Both the position numbers and the translations under genes were made by a program. DNA of 64,000 nt from Zoogloea sp. 1C4. GTDB taxonomy: Bacteria > Pseudomonadota > Gammaproteobacteria > Burkholderiales > Rhodocyclaceae. The stretch is from NCBI RefSeq assembly GCF_009469605.1, contig NZ_SSXU01000018.1:1-64000 (forward strand), in the 5' to 3' direction. Shown in pieces: positions 26,422-37,012 of this stretch; the first letter of the stretch is position 1, and each line of letters opens with the position of its first letter. The notes under the pieces were generated by a model. That model was not told the origin of the DNA and did not search any database. It saw nothing but the letters and a program-made list of their open reading frames with translations.

Positions 26422-28851
26422 TCAGCGCGCCGGCGGCTGGCGCAGGTTGAGGGCCAGCCAGGCGAGCAGCAGCAGGAAGACGGTGATCCGCGGCATGTCG
26501 AGCAGGCTGTCGACCATCCCCACCGTCGCCAGCCCCACCAGCGCCGCCAGCAGCGTGGGCGCGTGGGCCTGCAGGCGGGTGGGCGCGCGGGCCAGATGCA
26601 GTAGCCCGCCGGCCAGGATCAGCAGCATCGCCACGGTGCCGAGCACGCCCTGCTCCACGAAGGTGTGCACGAAGAGGTTCTTGCCGTGCCAGGGCAAGTG
26701 ATCCCGGTCCGAGCTGAAGAACCAATGGGCGCCGCCCTGCTCGAAGCCGCCGTTGGCCACCAGCGGCCGCAGCTGGGCGTCGGTGAGTTCGATGTCGTCC
26801 AGGTCGATGGGCGTGGGCGAAGTGGTGCCCATGGTCAGCACGGTCGTCCGCGGCAGGCCGCCCACCGATGCGAGGCCGGGGTCGTTGAGCTGGCTGTCGA
26901 CGGTGATCCAGCCCTTGCCGCCCGACAGGCGCACCAGCGCGGTGGCGCATGGGTTGGCGTAGAGCAGGTGCTTGCGGCACACCTGCACGATCATCTGGGT
27001 ATCCACCTCGCTGCGGGCCTTGAAGCGCAGGTGCAGCGGCGTGACGGTATCCACCGGCAGACGCTGGGTGAGCAGCACCACCTCGTCGATGCTGCGCCCC
27101 TGGCGCGGCCCGGCCAGCCGCATCGCGCGGCCGTTGGCGTCGTTGATGAGCGCCAGCGAGCCCGGCGTGGCAGGATCGGCCACCTTCCAGAAATACGCCT
27201 CGGGATAGCGCCCCAGACCCAGCCCGACCAGCGCATCGAGCGGCCCCTCCACCAGCCCCAGGCTGCGGGTGGTGTGCTGGAAGCGGGTGCCGGCGTCGAA
27301 GCCGGTGTTGGAAAGCCGGGCGCCCATGTAATAGCCGCCGAGGGTGGTGACCACCATGCCGCCGGCCACCAGCACCACCAGCAGGCCCTGCAGATCCTGC
27401 AGGCGCGGCTGCCACAGGGGCGTCCGGCCGAGGGCCTGGCGGGCCAGCACGGCGATCACCAGCAGCGCGCCACCCAGGCTGCCCATGAAGCGCGTCGGCT
27501 CGCTCCAGAAGGCGCTGATCAGCACCGTCGCCAGCGCCAGCCCGACCAGCAGCGCCAGCATCACCGCGCCGCCCGCCCGCAGCCCGCGGCCGCGCAGCAC
27601 GACGAGCAGCGCCGCCAGTGCCCACAGGCCGGCGTAGGCCAGATAGACACCCTTCGGCAGCGCCAACGCTGCCGCCGCACAGCCCGCCGCCAGCACCAGG
27701 CCGCCCACCAGCCCGAGCACGAAACCGCCGATCCGCATCCCCGAGAGCGCTACCCCCGCCGGCCAGGCCAGCAGGGCGAGGCCGGTGAAGGCCAGCAGCG
27801 CCCGGTAGCCACCTTCGGGGAAGGTCAGCATCCCGCCCGCCAGCACCACCGCCGCCAGCGCGGCCAGCACCGCCGGATGGCGCCGCGTCCGGTCCGCCGG
27901 CTGATGCGCCGCCGGCCGGCGCAGGCTGGCCACGCCGAGCACCGCCATCGACACGAACAGCGCGCCATAAACAATCCGCGAGAAGGTGGTGAACATCGCG
28001 TAGATGCCCACCCCGACCACCAGCAGCGCCAGCGCCCGGCCCACCACGCCGTGGGCACGCCGGAAGCTCAGCACCGCAAACGGGAAACTCAGCATCAGCC
28101 AGGCATCCAGCGCCGCGCCGCCCACGTGCATCTCCCAGAACAGGGCCGAGGTGCGATAGTCCGACGCGAAATTGGTGAGGCCCGGAAAGGCCACCCGCTC
28201 CCACAGGGCCGCGAAGGCGCAGGTGGCAAAGCCGAGGGTCAGGCCCAGGGTCAGGCGATCCAGCGCCGCGTCGCCATCGCGCCGCACCGCCAGCTGCAGG
28301 AAGGGAATCAGCGCAAACGCCAGCAGGAAGCCCTTGCCCACCCGCAGCGCATTGACCGTGGTGTTGTAGCCGATCAGCGATCCCGCATCCAGCGCCGGCA
28401 GCGGCAAGCCGCCGCGCAGGCCGGCAATGGCCACGCTCGCCGCCAGCAGGCCGAACGCGCCCAGGGCGCCGGCCCGCAGCTTGATGGGCGCCCGCCCGGC
28501 GAGGGTCGGCACGGGCGGGGCGAAGGCTTCCCGCAGCCCGAGGGCCGCCAGGGTGACGAGGGCCAGCGCGTCGCTCTCGGTGAAGTGGATGTGCCCGCCC
28601 CACGGCGCCAGATCCACCACCGGCCACAGGGCCGGCAGCAGCACCAGCCACAGGGCCGGACGGATCACCAGCGCCAGCCCGTAGGCGCCCAGCAGCGCAC
28701 CGGCCACCGCCCGGTCGAGGGGATAGGGCGCGAACCACGCCGACAGGGCGACGACGGCGAGCACGAGCATCAGGCCGCCATACAGGCGGGCACCGGGGCC
28801 GGAGCGGGGCGCAACAGCAGGAGAAGGGGCGGTGGCGGTCAAGATCGGCAA
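26422..28851 (-). CDS. O-antigen ligase/polymerase-like membrane protein
   Basis: This protein of up to 809 aa has about 12 membrane segments and a large periplasmic loop near residues 490-720, the layout of Wzy polymerases and O-antigen ligases. The loop contains GLGRYPEAYFWK and a later HGKNLFVHTFVEQGVLG, resembling the conserved NxxLxxLxExG region of the family. It is probably a polysaccharide polymerase or ligase. The frame begins with TTG codons at 28851 and 28842; the first ATG in frame is at 28770 (LMLVLAVV), just before the first helix, so the true start is uncertain. It is followed by the beta-helix gene. No glycosyltransferase is adjacent. Confidence 0.8.
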   Translation of the reverse strand: MPILTATAPSPAVAPRSGPGARLYGGLMLVLAVVALSAWFAPYPLDRAVAGALLGAYGLALVIRPALWLVLLPALWPVVDLAPWGGHIHFTESDALALVTLAALGLREAFAPPVPTLAGRAPIKLRAGALGAFGLLAASVAIAGLRGGLPLPALDAGSLIGYNTTVNALRVGKGFLLAFALIPFLQLAVRRDGDAALDRLTLGLTLGFATCAFAALWERVAFPGLTNFASDYRTSALFWEMHVGGAALDAWLMLSFPFAVLSFRRAHGVVGRALALLVVGVGIYAMFTTFSRIVYGALFVSMAVLGVASLRRPAAHQPADRTRRHPAVLAALAAVVLAGGMLTFPEGGYRALLAFTGLALLAWPAGVALSGMRIGGFVLGLVGGLVLAAGCAAAALALPKGVYLAYAGLWALAALLVVLRGRGLRAGGAVMLALLVGLALATVLISAFWSEPTRFMGSLGGALLVIAVLARQALGRTPLWQPRLQDLQGLLVVLVAGGMVVTTLGGYYMGARLSNTGFDAGTRFQHTTRSLGLVEGPLDALVGLGLGRYPEAYFWKVADPATPGSLALINDANGRAMRLAGPRQGRSIDEVVLLTQRLPVDTVTPLHLRFKARSEVDTQMIVQVCRKHLLYANPCATALVRLSGGKGWITVDSQLNDPGLASVGGLPRTTVLTMGTTSPTPIDLDDIELTDAQLRPLVANGGFEQGGAHWFFSSDRDHLPWHGKNLFVHTFVEQGVLGTVAMLLILAGGLLHLARAPTRLQAHAPTLLAALVGLATVGMVDSLLDMPRITVFLLLLAWLALNLRQPPAR

Positions 28852-28980
28852 CGCGGGGGACGAAGTGAGCCAAGGATGCTACCCGATTCAAATGCCGGGC
28901 GGATGCTCCGGATTGCGTCCACCCTTGACCGGTGTCACGGCGCATCGCAGGATTGCGCATTCCGTCACACCTGCCCGCCG

Positions 28981-29949
28981 ATGTCCGCCTCCCCCGCCCC
29001 CGCCGAACCCACGCCCGCCCTGCGCGCCCGGCCCCTCGTGGCCTGCCTGCTGGCGACGCGTCCGGCCTTTCTGGGGGTGACACTGTTCGCCTGCCTCATC
29101 GGGCTGGCGGCGGCCCACGGCAGCGGCGTCACCATCGACACCGGCAAGGCGCTGCTCACGGTGTGCTTCGCGCTGGTCGCCCACGCCGGCATCAACGTGC
29201 TCAACGATTTCTACGACGCGAGGAGCGGCGCAGACGCAGCCAACACCGAGCGGGTATTCCCCTTCACCGGCGGAAGCCGCTTCATCCAGAACGGCGTGCT
29301 CTCCGAAGCCGAAACCGGCCGCCTGGGCTGGGCGCTGATGGCGGCCGTGGTGCCCGCCGGACTGTGGCTGGCGTGGCATACCGGGCCGGGGCTGATCCTC
29401 ATCGGTCTTGCCGGGCTCGCGCTCGGCTGGGCCTACACCGCGCCGCCGCTGGCGCTGGTGTCCCGCGGGCTGGGCGAGCTCGCCGTGGCGGCCGGCTGGC
29501 TGATCGTGGTGATCGGCACCGATTTCGTCCAGCGCGGCGGGTTTGCGCTGGCGCCGGTCAAGGCCGGGCTCTCCTACGCGCTGCTGGTGGCGGCGATCCT
29601 GTTCATCAACGAGTTCCCCGACCTGCGCGGCGACGCTGCCGCCGGCAAACGCACGCTCGTCGTGCGCCTCGGCCCCCACAGCGCCAAGTGGGCATTCCTG
29701 GGCACGCTGATCGTCGCCTACGGCTGGCTGGTGCTGATGGTCGGCCGCGACCAGCTGCCCCAGGGTGCGGCCGCTGCAGCGCTGACGCTGATCCTGTCCT
29801 TCCGCGCCGCCCGCCACCTGCTCGCCCACGCCGACGAGCCCGCCGAACTCGCCCCCGCCATCAAGCTGACCATCGCCGCCGCCAACCTGCACGGCCTCGT
29901 CCTCGCCGCGACGCTGGCCTTCGGACGCTGGCCGGGAGCCACTTCATGA
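28981..29949 (+). CDS. UbiA/MenA-family prenyltransferase
   Basis: This 322-aa integral membrane protein has about eight or nine helices and both aspartate-rich motifs of the UbiA superfamily: NDFYDARSG (residues near 72) and DLRGDAAAGKRTLVVRLG (near 218). It would attach a polyprenyl chain to an aromatic acceptor. The second motif and overall layout resemble MenA, which prenylates dihydroxynaphthoate, but no other menaquinone gene is present here. It starts a chain of overlapping genes through ruvA and overlaps the HAD gene by an ATGA. Confidence 0.84.
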   Translation: MSASPAPAEPTPALRARPLVACLLATRPAFLGVTLFACLIGLAAAHGSGVTIDTGKALLTVCFALVAHAGINVLNDFYDARSGADAANTERVFPFTGGSRFIQNGVLSEAETGRLGWALMAAVVPAGLWLAWHTGPGLILIGLAGLALGWAYTAPPLALVSRGLGELAVAAGWLIVVIGTDFVQRGGFALAPVKAGLSYALLVAAILFINEFPDLRGDAAAGKRTLVVRLGPHSAKWAFLGTLIVAYGWLVLMVGRDQLPQGAAAAALTLILSFRAARHLLAHADEPAELAPAIKLTIAAANLHGLVLAATLAFGRWPGATS

Positions 29950-30623
29950 GCTTTACCCTGCCCTTCGCCTCAACCGACATCCGCGGCGTCATCTTCGACA
30001 TGGACGGCCTGCTCCTCGACAGCGAGCGGGTTGCCCTCGCCACCGTCGCCACGGCCGCCGCCGAGCTGGGCCTGGAATGGCGCTACGAGGTGGGCCTCGC
30101 GATGGTCGGCCTCAACGCCCACGACGGCCCGCTGGTGATCCGCCGCCACCTGGGCGACGACTACCCCACCGCCGCGCTGTACGAGGCCTTCGGGCGGATC
30201 TACGAGACCGCCATCCTTGAAGGCCGCATCCCGGTGAAGGGCGGCGCAGCCGAGCTCTTCGACCAGCTCGACCGCCTCGCCCTGGGCCGCGTGGTCGCCA
30301 CCTCCACCCGCCGCTCCCGGGCCGAACCCAAGCTCGCCGCCGTCGGCCTGCTGCCGCGGGTGCACGGCATGGTGTGCGGCGACGAGGTCGAGCGTGGCAA
30401 GCCGGCGCCGGACATCTTCCTGGCCGCCGCCGCACGCCTGGGCGTGCCGGTCGAGCACTGCCTGGTGCTGGAAGACTCCAACGCCGGCGTGCGCGGCGCG
30501 CTGGCCGCCGGCGCCCGGGTGGTGATGGTGCCCGATCTACTCCAGCCCGCCGACGACGTGCGCGCCGCCGGCGTACCGCTGGCCGCCAGCCTCCACGACC
30601 TCGCCCGCTTCTTTGCCCGATGA
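29946..30623 (+). CDS. HAD-family phosphatase (phosphoglucomutase/phosphatase-like)
   Basis: This 225-aa enzyme has the HAD signature motifs in order: motif I DMDGLLLDSE with the nucleophile near residue 18, motif II TSTRR, and motifs III/IV KPAPDIF and LEDSNAGV. The small helical cap after motif I places it in the beta-phosphoglucomutase-like subfamily IA. It likely removes phosphate from a sugar phosphate or similar metabolite. Start and stop overlap its neighbours by 4 bp (ATGA) on both sides, so it is translationally coupled within the operon. Confidence 0.89.
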   Translation: MSFTLPFASTDIRGVIFDMDGLLLDSERVALATVATAAAELGLEWRYEVGLAMVGLNAHDGPLVIRRHLGDDYPTAALYEAFGRIYETAILEGRIPVKGGAAELFDQLDRLALGRVVATSTRRSRAEPKLAAVGLLPRVHGMVCGDEVERGKPAPDIFLAAAARLGVPVEHCLVLEDSNAGVRGALAAGARVVMVPDLLQPADDVRAAGVPLAASLHDLARFFAR

Positions 30624-30958
30624 CCACCGCGATGCGCTACCTCGCAGCCCTCCTCGCCGCCCTGGCCCTGCCCGCCGGCGCCGCCGATCCGCAGCCGGCC
30701 GCGGCGGGGTCCACCGCCTTCTGCCTGTTCGCCCTCCCCCCCGACAACGCCACCCAGCGGCTCATCAATCTGGGTATCGTTCAATATGTCGACCTGCGGG
30801 CCGACGAAGTCCGGATCCACTTCGGCGGCGGCAACCTGGGCAGCGGCCACGAGGCCCGCATCCCGGTAAGGAGCCGCGACGAAGCCGACGCCGTCCTCGC
30901 CCGCCTTCGCGCCACCGCCACCCGCTGCGCCCAATCCACCACCGGAGCCACTCCATGA
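30620..30958 (+). CDS. Small secreted protein of unknown function
   Basis: This 112-aa protein has a signal peptide (MRYLAALLAALALPAGAA region) and no domain I recognise. The mature part contains one cysteine near the start and one near the end (STAFCLF, ATRCAQS), and alternates basic and hydrophobic stretches such as QYVDLRADEVRIHFGGGNLG. It overlaps the HAD gene and the GST gene by ATGA on either side, so it is clearly a real gene of the operon. Function is unknown. Confidence 0.75.
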   Translation: MTTAMRYLAALLAALALPAGAADPQPAAAGSTAFCLFALPPDNATQRLINLGIVQYVDLRADEVRIHFGGGNLGSGHEARIPVRSRDEADAVLARLRATATRCAQSTTGATP

Positions 30959-31566
30959 AACTCGTCGGAATGCTTGATTCGCCCTTCGTCCGCCGCACCT
31001 TCATCAGCGCCCGGATGCTCGGCGTGCCCTTCGAACACCAGTCCCTGTCGGTGTTTCGCAACTTCGCCGAATTCCACGCCATCAACCCGCTGGTCAAGGC
31101 GCCCACGCTGGTGCTGGACGACGGCGGCGTGATGGTGGACAGCAGCCTCATCATCGACTGGTTCGAGCGCACCGCCGCGCCAGGCAAGAGCCTGCTTCCC
31201 GCCGACCCGGCCCACCTGCAGCGCTGCCTGCAGCTCACCGGCTGGGGCCTCGCGGCCGCCGAGAAAAGCGTCCAGCGCTACTACGAGACCAAGGTCCGCC
31301 CCGAATCCAGCCGCTCGCCCGACTGGATCGATCGCGTCACCGGCCAGATCCGCGACACCTACGCCCTCATCGACCGCCACGTGGGCCAGGACGACTGGCT
31401 GTGCGGCGATCGCCCCACCCAGGCCGACATCACCGTGGCCGTGGCGTGGCGCTTCACCCACCACACCGCGCCGGGCCTGGTGGACGACAGCGACTACCCC
31501 CACCTCGCCGGCCTCGCCGCCCAGGCCGAAGGCCTGCCGGCCTTCCGCGCCGCTGATTTCACCTGA
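30955..31566 (+). CDS. Glutathione S-transferase family protein
   Basis: This 203-aa cytosolic protein has an N-terminal thioredoxin-like domain (MKLVGMLDSPFVRRT, with the S9-P10 active-site region, and NPLVKAPTLVLDDG with the cis-proline) and a C-terminal helical domain holding LCGDRPTQADITVAVAW, the family's N-capping motif. It would conjugate or reduce small molecules with glutathione. It is 12 bp upstream of ruvA in an operon of unrelated genes, so context says little about the substrate. Confidence 0.92.
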   Translation: MKLVGMLDSPFVRRTFISARMLGVPFEHQSLSVFRNFAEFHAINPLVKAPTLVLDDGGVMVDSSLIIDWFERTAAPGKSLLPADPAHLQRCLQLTGWGLAAAEKSVQRYYETKVRPESSRSPDWIDRVTGQIRDTYALIDRHVGQDDWLCGDRPTQADITVAVAWRFTHHTAPGLVDDSDYPHLAGLAAQAEGLPAFRAADFT

Positions 31567-31578
31567 ACGAAAGCCCCC

Positions 31579-32166
31579 ATGATCGGACGCATCACCGGCC
31601 TCCTGGCCGAGAAGAACCCGCCGCAGATCCTCATCGACGTAAACGGCGTCGGCTACGAGCTCGAAGTGCCCATGAGCACCTTCTACAGCCTGCCCGCCAC
31701 CGGCCAGACGGTCAGCCTCGCCACCCACATGGCGGTGCGCGAGGACGGCCACTTCCTGTACGGCTTCGCCAGTGAGGACGAGCGCGCCACCTTCCGCCAG
31801 CTCCTCAAGGTCGCCGGCATCGGCGCCCGCACCGCGCTGGCGGTGCTCTCCGGGCTGTCGGTCACCGATCTGGCCCAGGCCATCGCCCTGCAGGAATCCG
31901 GCCGGCTCATCAAGATCCCCGGCATCGGCAAGAAGACCGCCGAGCGCCTGCTGCTCGAGCTGCGCGACAAGCTGCCCAAGGCCCTCCCCGGCCTCGCCGC
32001 CCAGGCCGCCGCACAGCCCGGCGACGACCGGGGCGACATCATCAACGCCCTGCTGGCCCTCGGCTACAACGAGAAGGAAGCCCTCGGCGCGGTCAAGCAG
32101 CTGCCCGACGGCGTGGGCGTCTCCGACGGCATCCGCCAGGCCCTCAAAGGCCTGTCGAAGGCATGA
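31579..32166 (+). CDS. ruvA: Holliday junction DNA helicase subunit RuvA
   Basis: This 195-aa protein binds four-way DNA junctions and loads RuvB for branch migration in recombination and repair. It shows the OB-fold start [12 protein letters not shown] and two helix-hairpin-helix motifs ([18 protein letters not shown] near residue 75 and [19 protein letters not shown] near 110), then a flexible linker and the C-terminal RuvB-binding domain. Length is typical. Unusually, ruvB is not next to it but about 3.2 kb away, and ruvC is not seen in the window. Confidence 0.97.
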   Translation: MIGRITGLLAEKNPPQILIDVNGVGYELEVPMSTFYSLPATGQTVSLATHMAVREDGHFLYGFASEDERATFRQLLKVAGIGARTALAVLSGLSVTDLAQAIALQESGRLIKIPGIGKKTAERLLLELRDKLPKALPGLAAQAAAQPGDDRGDIINALLALGYNEKEALGAVKQLPDGVGVSDGIRQALKGLSKA

Positions 32167-32654
32167 GCGCCAAACTCAAGCAGGGTTTCATGCGCAACGT
32201 GAAGCTCGGCGCCGGCACCCTGCGCCTGCTGATGAACCTGTGGCCGCCCTTCATCGGCGCCGGCATCCATGTGGAGCGCCTGTCGCCCGACTACACCGAA
32301 GCCGTGGTGCGGATGCGCCTCGGCCTGCTCAACCGCAACTACATGGGCACCCACTTCGGCGGCTCGCTGTACGCCATGACCGACCCGTTCTTCGCGCTGC
32401 TGGTCATGCACCAGCTCGGCCGCGACTACGTGGTGTGGGACAAGGCCTCCAGCATCGACTACAAGCTCCCCGGCCGCGGCACCGTCCGCGCCCGCTTCCG
32501 CGTCACGCCAGAGCAAGTCGAAGCCATCCGCCACGCCACCGCCGGCGGCGACAAGTTCGAGCCGGTGTTCACGGTGGACGTGGTCAATCGCAAGGGCGAA
32601 GTGGTGGCGACGGTGGAGAAGACGGTTTATGTGAGGCGGAAACCGAAGGCTTAG
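32163..32654 (+). CDS. DUF4442 hot-dog fold thioesterase-like protein
   Basis: This 163-aa protein has the single hot-dog fold of the DUF4442/YiiD group, with the motif [19 protein letters not shown] around the central helix and [16 protein letters not shown] in the following strands. Related proteins hydrolyse or bind acyl-CoA. The ATG overlaps the ruvA stop (ATGA), so it is the last gene of the ruvA operon. The substrate is not predictable from context. Confidence 0.85.
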   Translation: MSAKLKQGFMRNVKLGAGTLRLLMNLWPPFIGAGIHVERLSPDYTEAVVRMRLGLLNRNYMGTHFGGSLYAMTDPFFALLVMHQLGRDYVVWDKASSIDYKLPGRGTVRARFRVTPEQVEAIRHATAGGDKFEPVFTVDVVNRKGEVVATVEKTVYVRRKPKA

Positions 32655-32662
32655 GACCTACG

Positions 32663-33319
32663 TCAAGCCTGACCCGCGTTTTCGGTCAGGCGTGGGAAAC
32701 TGGCATCCGCAGCGGCGAGCAATCGATCGAAATCGGCGAGGGCGGCGAGAATGTGAGTAAGCGCCTCACCCACCGGCTCGAGGGCGTCGCCGAGAGTGTC
32801 CGGATAAGCGTCGGCGAGCGTGGCGGCCTCAAGACGGACGGGATGGAAGAGGAACTCGCCCTCGACCCGGAAACCATTGGCCCGAAGCCCGGGAAAGTCA
32901 TCGATGTGGACGCCGAGGAAGTTCGCCCATTTCTTTCCCGGCTGCGCCCGTTTCTGGTTTTCGAGCTTGGTGATCCACGGGGCATTCACGTTGAAGCGGA
33001 AGCCAAACTGTTGCGAAACGGCGCCGATGAGCGGGGAAAGGTAGTGGATATAGCCTTCGACCGGCATGAACGCCAACTCAAGGTAAACATGATAGGTGCC
33101 ATCCTCGGCGACAGGCCAGTTGACGCGCCTGAAGCTCGTTTCGTCGCTCAGAAAATCGAACACGCCATCCCAGCCCTGTTGCGCCTTCACCCACGCTTCG
33201 ATCTTCTTATCGATCGCACCAAAGATGCGTTTCTCCGCCTCATCCACGATCGGCGGCGCCTGCTCCAGTACGGCCATGTTTCGGATGACAAGTTTATGAA
33301 CCTCATGATTTTCGTTCAC
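32663..33319 (-). CDS. Unknown protein partnered with a PD-(D/E)XK nuclease
   Basis: This 218-aa protein is not one I can name. It starts with a helical segment (VIRNMAVLEQAPPIVDEAEKR) and continues with a beta-rich core that includes WPVAEDGTYHVYLELAFMP and the charged GKKWANFLGVHIDDFPGLR. The GTG start at 33319 overlaps the stop of the nuclease gene (GTGA), so the two are translationally coupled; an AAGGAAGA sequence precedes it. Proteins of this kind follow or are fused to PDDEXK_4-type nucleases, and it may be the C-terminal half of that architecture split into its own gene. A role in defence against foreign DNA is inference. Confidence 0.75.
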   Translation of the reverse strand: MNENHEVHKLVIRNMAVLEQAPPIVDEAEKRIFGAIDKKIEAWVKAQQGWDGVFDFLSDETSFRRVNWPVAEDGTYHVYLELAFMPVEGYIHYLSPLIGAVSQQFGFRFNVNAPWITKLENQKRAQPGKKWANFLGVHIDDFPGLRANGFRVEGEFLFHPVRLEAATLADAYPDTLGDALEPVGEALTHILAALADFDRLLAAADASFPRLTENAGQA

Positions 33320-34095
33320 TGCTTCTTCCTTCGTTGGCGGGCATGGCCGCGGATGTGTTCGGCGAAGTGACTCAACAGCAACCCGGCGGGTTGACGGGCC
33401 AGTCCGGGTTCGCGATTGATGTGGGTATCGAGGACGTCCGCCACCTCGGACCATGACAAGTACGAAACGCTACCTTTGAGTTTCTCGTCCTTGACCGGGC
33501 GCCCCTGCGGCGTCAGGAAAATCAGGGCGCGCTTGCCCCCTGGCAACGCCGCGAGGTGGTCCAAGTAGCGTTTGATCTGGTCGCCGCTCTCCGGGGCATC
33601 GATCTTGACCTCGATGAGAATTGTGAAGTCGTGGCCGTTGATGGCGATGTCAGCACGGCTGCTGCCGTCATCGGTGAGTCGCTGCTCTACGCGCGTGTGG
33701 TACGGCTTGTGGAGGACCAAGCTCACTAGTTCATCCTGTTTGAGGCCATCAAGTAGCGCGGCCAGGATACTCGAACCCTGACCGTGATCGCCGAAACAGT
33801 CCAGAAGCCACCTCAACACGAAGCTGTTTCGCATCTCGTCGCGCCCGATCCCGGCGTGACGCCATGGATTAGCCGTGATGCCGCTCCGCAGATACTGGCG
33901 ATAGGCGGCCGGAAAAGTCTGGACATAATCCTGAAACTGAAGGATGTCGATGGCCGACGGCAGGGGCACTTGCCTGGGCGGAATACGTTGCCAAGCCTCG
34001 AAAAATGCAGCCATCTCCGAAGCAGGATCGGGGACTTTAGAATGCAGCCCATGCCATGCATCGAAGAAGTCACGGAAGAGGCTAGAAGGTGTCAT
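33316..34095 (-). CDS. PD-(D/E)XK nuclease-superfamily protein
   Basis: This 259-aa protein contains a recognisable PD-(D/E)XK nuclease core: RADIAINGHDFTILIEVKI with the acidic D and the E-V-K triad, followed by a helix with Q (GDQIKRYLDHL) and a later ALIFLTPQGRPV strand. It resembles the PDDEXK_4 family of unknown function. I start it at the ATG at 34095; a GTG at 34137 would add 14 residues, and neither has a clear ribosome binding site. It forms a two-gene unit with the following gene and lies in opposite orientation between ruvA and ruvB. It may be a defence nuclease. Confidence 0.8.
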   Translation of the reverse strand: MTPSSLFRDFFDAWHGLHSKVPDPASEMAAFFEAWQRIPPRQVPLPSAIDILQFQDYVQTFPAAYRQYLRSGITANPWRHAGIGRDEMRNSFVLRWLLDCFGDHGQGSSILAALLDGLKQDELVSLVLHKPYHTRVEQRLTDDGSSRADIAINGHDFTILIEVKIDAPESGDQIKRYLDHLAALPGGKRALIFLTPQGRPVKDEKLKGSVSYLSWSEVADVLDTHINREPGLARQPAGLLLSHFAEHIRGHARQRRKKQ

Positions 34096-34307
34096 GGCTG
34101 CACGATGAAATAGGCGGATCGCATCAGATCGTAACACCGGAAAACTTCTTTTTCATAACTCGTACTTATTCCGAACGTGATCGATGCCCGACTTGGGCAA
34201 GGCCGAGCGCACTGAGGACTGAATCATGGACTGCGCGGTTTCTCGCCACCCGCAGAGCGACACACATATCAGCGATAATCCCCCCATCCCCAACCCGAGA
34301 CTCCCCC

Positions 34308-35368
34308 ATGGCTCCGCGACGTACTGCCCAGGTGGCCATCACCGCCTTTCTGCTGCTCGGCTGCGCCTTCGTGCTCAGCCCCTTCTTCGCGGCGATCCTG
34401 TTTGCCGGGACGGTGTGCATCACCACCTGGCCGCTGTATCGCTCGCTGTACCGGCGGATGGGCCGGCGTGACGGGCTGGCAGCCATTTCAATGACCTTCC
34501 TGCTCACCGCGGTGCTGCTGGTGCCGATGATCGGGCTGGCGGCGTCCCTCACCGACGCGGCGATGGAAGCCGTGGATTGGGCGCGGACGGCCATCGAACA
34601 ATCCGACGGCCGTCCGCCGGAGTGGGTGAAGGACATCCCGGTGGTGGGCCGCGACCTCGACGCCTACGTGCGCAAGCTCACCCACAGCCAGCAGGAGATG
34701 CGCAAGCTGGCGCTGCAGGCGGTCGAGCCGGCCCGCAAGTTCGCCCTCGGGCTGGGCGGCGTGCTGGGCCAGGGGCTGCTGCAGATCACCCTGGTGCTGT
34801 TCATCGGCTTCTTCTTCTACCGGGATGGCGCGACCATCTACGACCAGCTCGAAACCGGCGCCCAGCGCCTGGGGGGCGAGTTGGGCAACCGGCTGCTCGA
34901 TCTGGCCGCCAACACCGTCAAGGCGGTAATGATCGGCATTGTCGGCACCGCCGCGGCCCAGGCCCTGGTGGCGCTGGTCGGCTTCGTGATCGCTGGCGTG
35001 CCGGGCGCGCTGCTGCTGGCGGCGGGCACTTTTTTCCTGTCGCTGGTGCCGGTGGGGCCGCCGCTGATCTGGGGCGGCGCGGCGTTCTGGCTGTATCAGC
35101 AGGGCGAGAGCGGCTGGGCGATCTTCATGGTGCTATGGGGTGCGCTGGCGGTGAGCTCGGTGGATAACTTCCTCAAGCCCTTCCTGATCAGCCGCACGGC
35201 CAGCCTGCCGATCCTGCTGATCGCCCTGGGCGCCTTTGGCGGCGTGCTGGCCTTCGGCTTCATCGGGCTGTTCCTCGGCCCGACCTTCCTGGCCCTGGGC
35301 CAGGCCCTGTTCCGGGAATGGACCGCCCACGACGCCGCCCTTTCCCCCGTCACGACGGACGAATCCCA

Positions 35369-35372
<4 letters not shown>
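34308..35372 (+). CDS. AI-2E family membrane permease
   Basis: This 354-aa inner membrane protein has about eight helices and the AI-2E/PerM family layout: an N-terminal helical pair ([20 protein letters not shown]), a long extramembrane helical stretch, and the C-terminal [20 protein letters not shown] motif. Family members transport AI-2, sodium or other solutes; substrate cannot be inferred. Its stop overlaps the ruvB start (ATGA), so the two are co-translated although functionally unrelated. Confidence 0.9.
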
Positions 35373-36436
<1,064 letters not shown>

Positions 36437-36472
36437 CCCGCAACACCGACGGCGCTGCGGGCCATGCGCCGA

Positions 36473-37012
36473 TCAGGCCGACTGACGGGCCGCCTTGGCG
36501 CTCGCCATCACGGCCTCGATGCGGCTCGCGGTGGTGAGGAAATCGCTCTGATTTTCCTCGTCGAAGGGCTTGAGGCACAGCGACACGGCCTTGGCGGTGA
36601 TCGTCAGGCCACCCTTCGGGTCGCGGTCGATGAAGCCGTTCTGGATCAGGTAGCTCACCTTGCGGCGGACGGTTTCCCGCGGGATGCCGGTGGACGAGCT
36701 GATCGAGAAGGCATTGCACGGGCGCAGCGACAGTCGACTGAAGGTTTCTTCGTCGGTGCAGCAGCTCGGCATGCTGGAACCGTCGCCGAGCGCCAGGCTG
36801 CCCATGTTGTAGAGGCCGACTTCACCGAGGACGATGGGCAGCAGCAGGTCGCCATCGAAGGCGCCGTAAAGCCGTACCAGATACCGAAGGTTGTAACGGG
36901 CAAGATGCAAGGCGGCCAGGCGCCGTTCGCGAGGAACTTCGGGCCCCGTCGTCCCGGTCGCGTCGCCGGGTGGAACTGACCCTTTTGAGTCAGGGGGCAG
37001 CAGGGTGTTCAT
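36473..37012 (-). CDS. Winged-helix DNA-binding protein of unknown target
   Basis: This protein of about 179 aa carries a winged helix-turn-helix near its middle: FSISSSTGIPRETVRRKVSY, then LIQNGFIDRDPKGGLTITAK as wing. The pattern resembles MarR/GntR-type or Crp C-terminal helix-turn-helix modules, with an uncharacterised N-terminal helical half containing RYNLRYLVRLYG. I start it at the ATG at 37012 because GGAG lies 6 bp upstream; ATGs at 37024 and 37084 are alternatives. A cysteine pair (PSCCTDEE) may sense redox state or metal. No neighbour suggests a target. Confidence 0.72.
   Translation of the reverse strand: MNTLLPPDSKGSVPPGDATGTTGPEVPRERRLAALHLARYNLRYLVRLYGAFDGDLLLPIVLGEVGLYNMGSLALGDGSSMPSCCTDEETFSRLSLRPCNAFSISSSTGIPRETVRRKVSYLIQNGFIDRDPKGGLTITAKAVSLCLKPFDEENQSDFLTTASRIEAVMASAKAARQSA

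Noticed and set aside
26105-29083. A 992-codon minus-strand frame overlapping the polymerase-like gene
   Set aside because: It is an out-of-frame shadow with arginine/glycine-rich low-complexity sequence, while the other frame shows a regular membrane-helix pattern.
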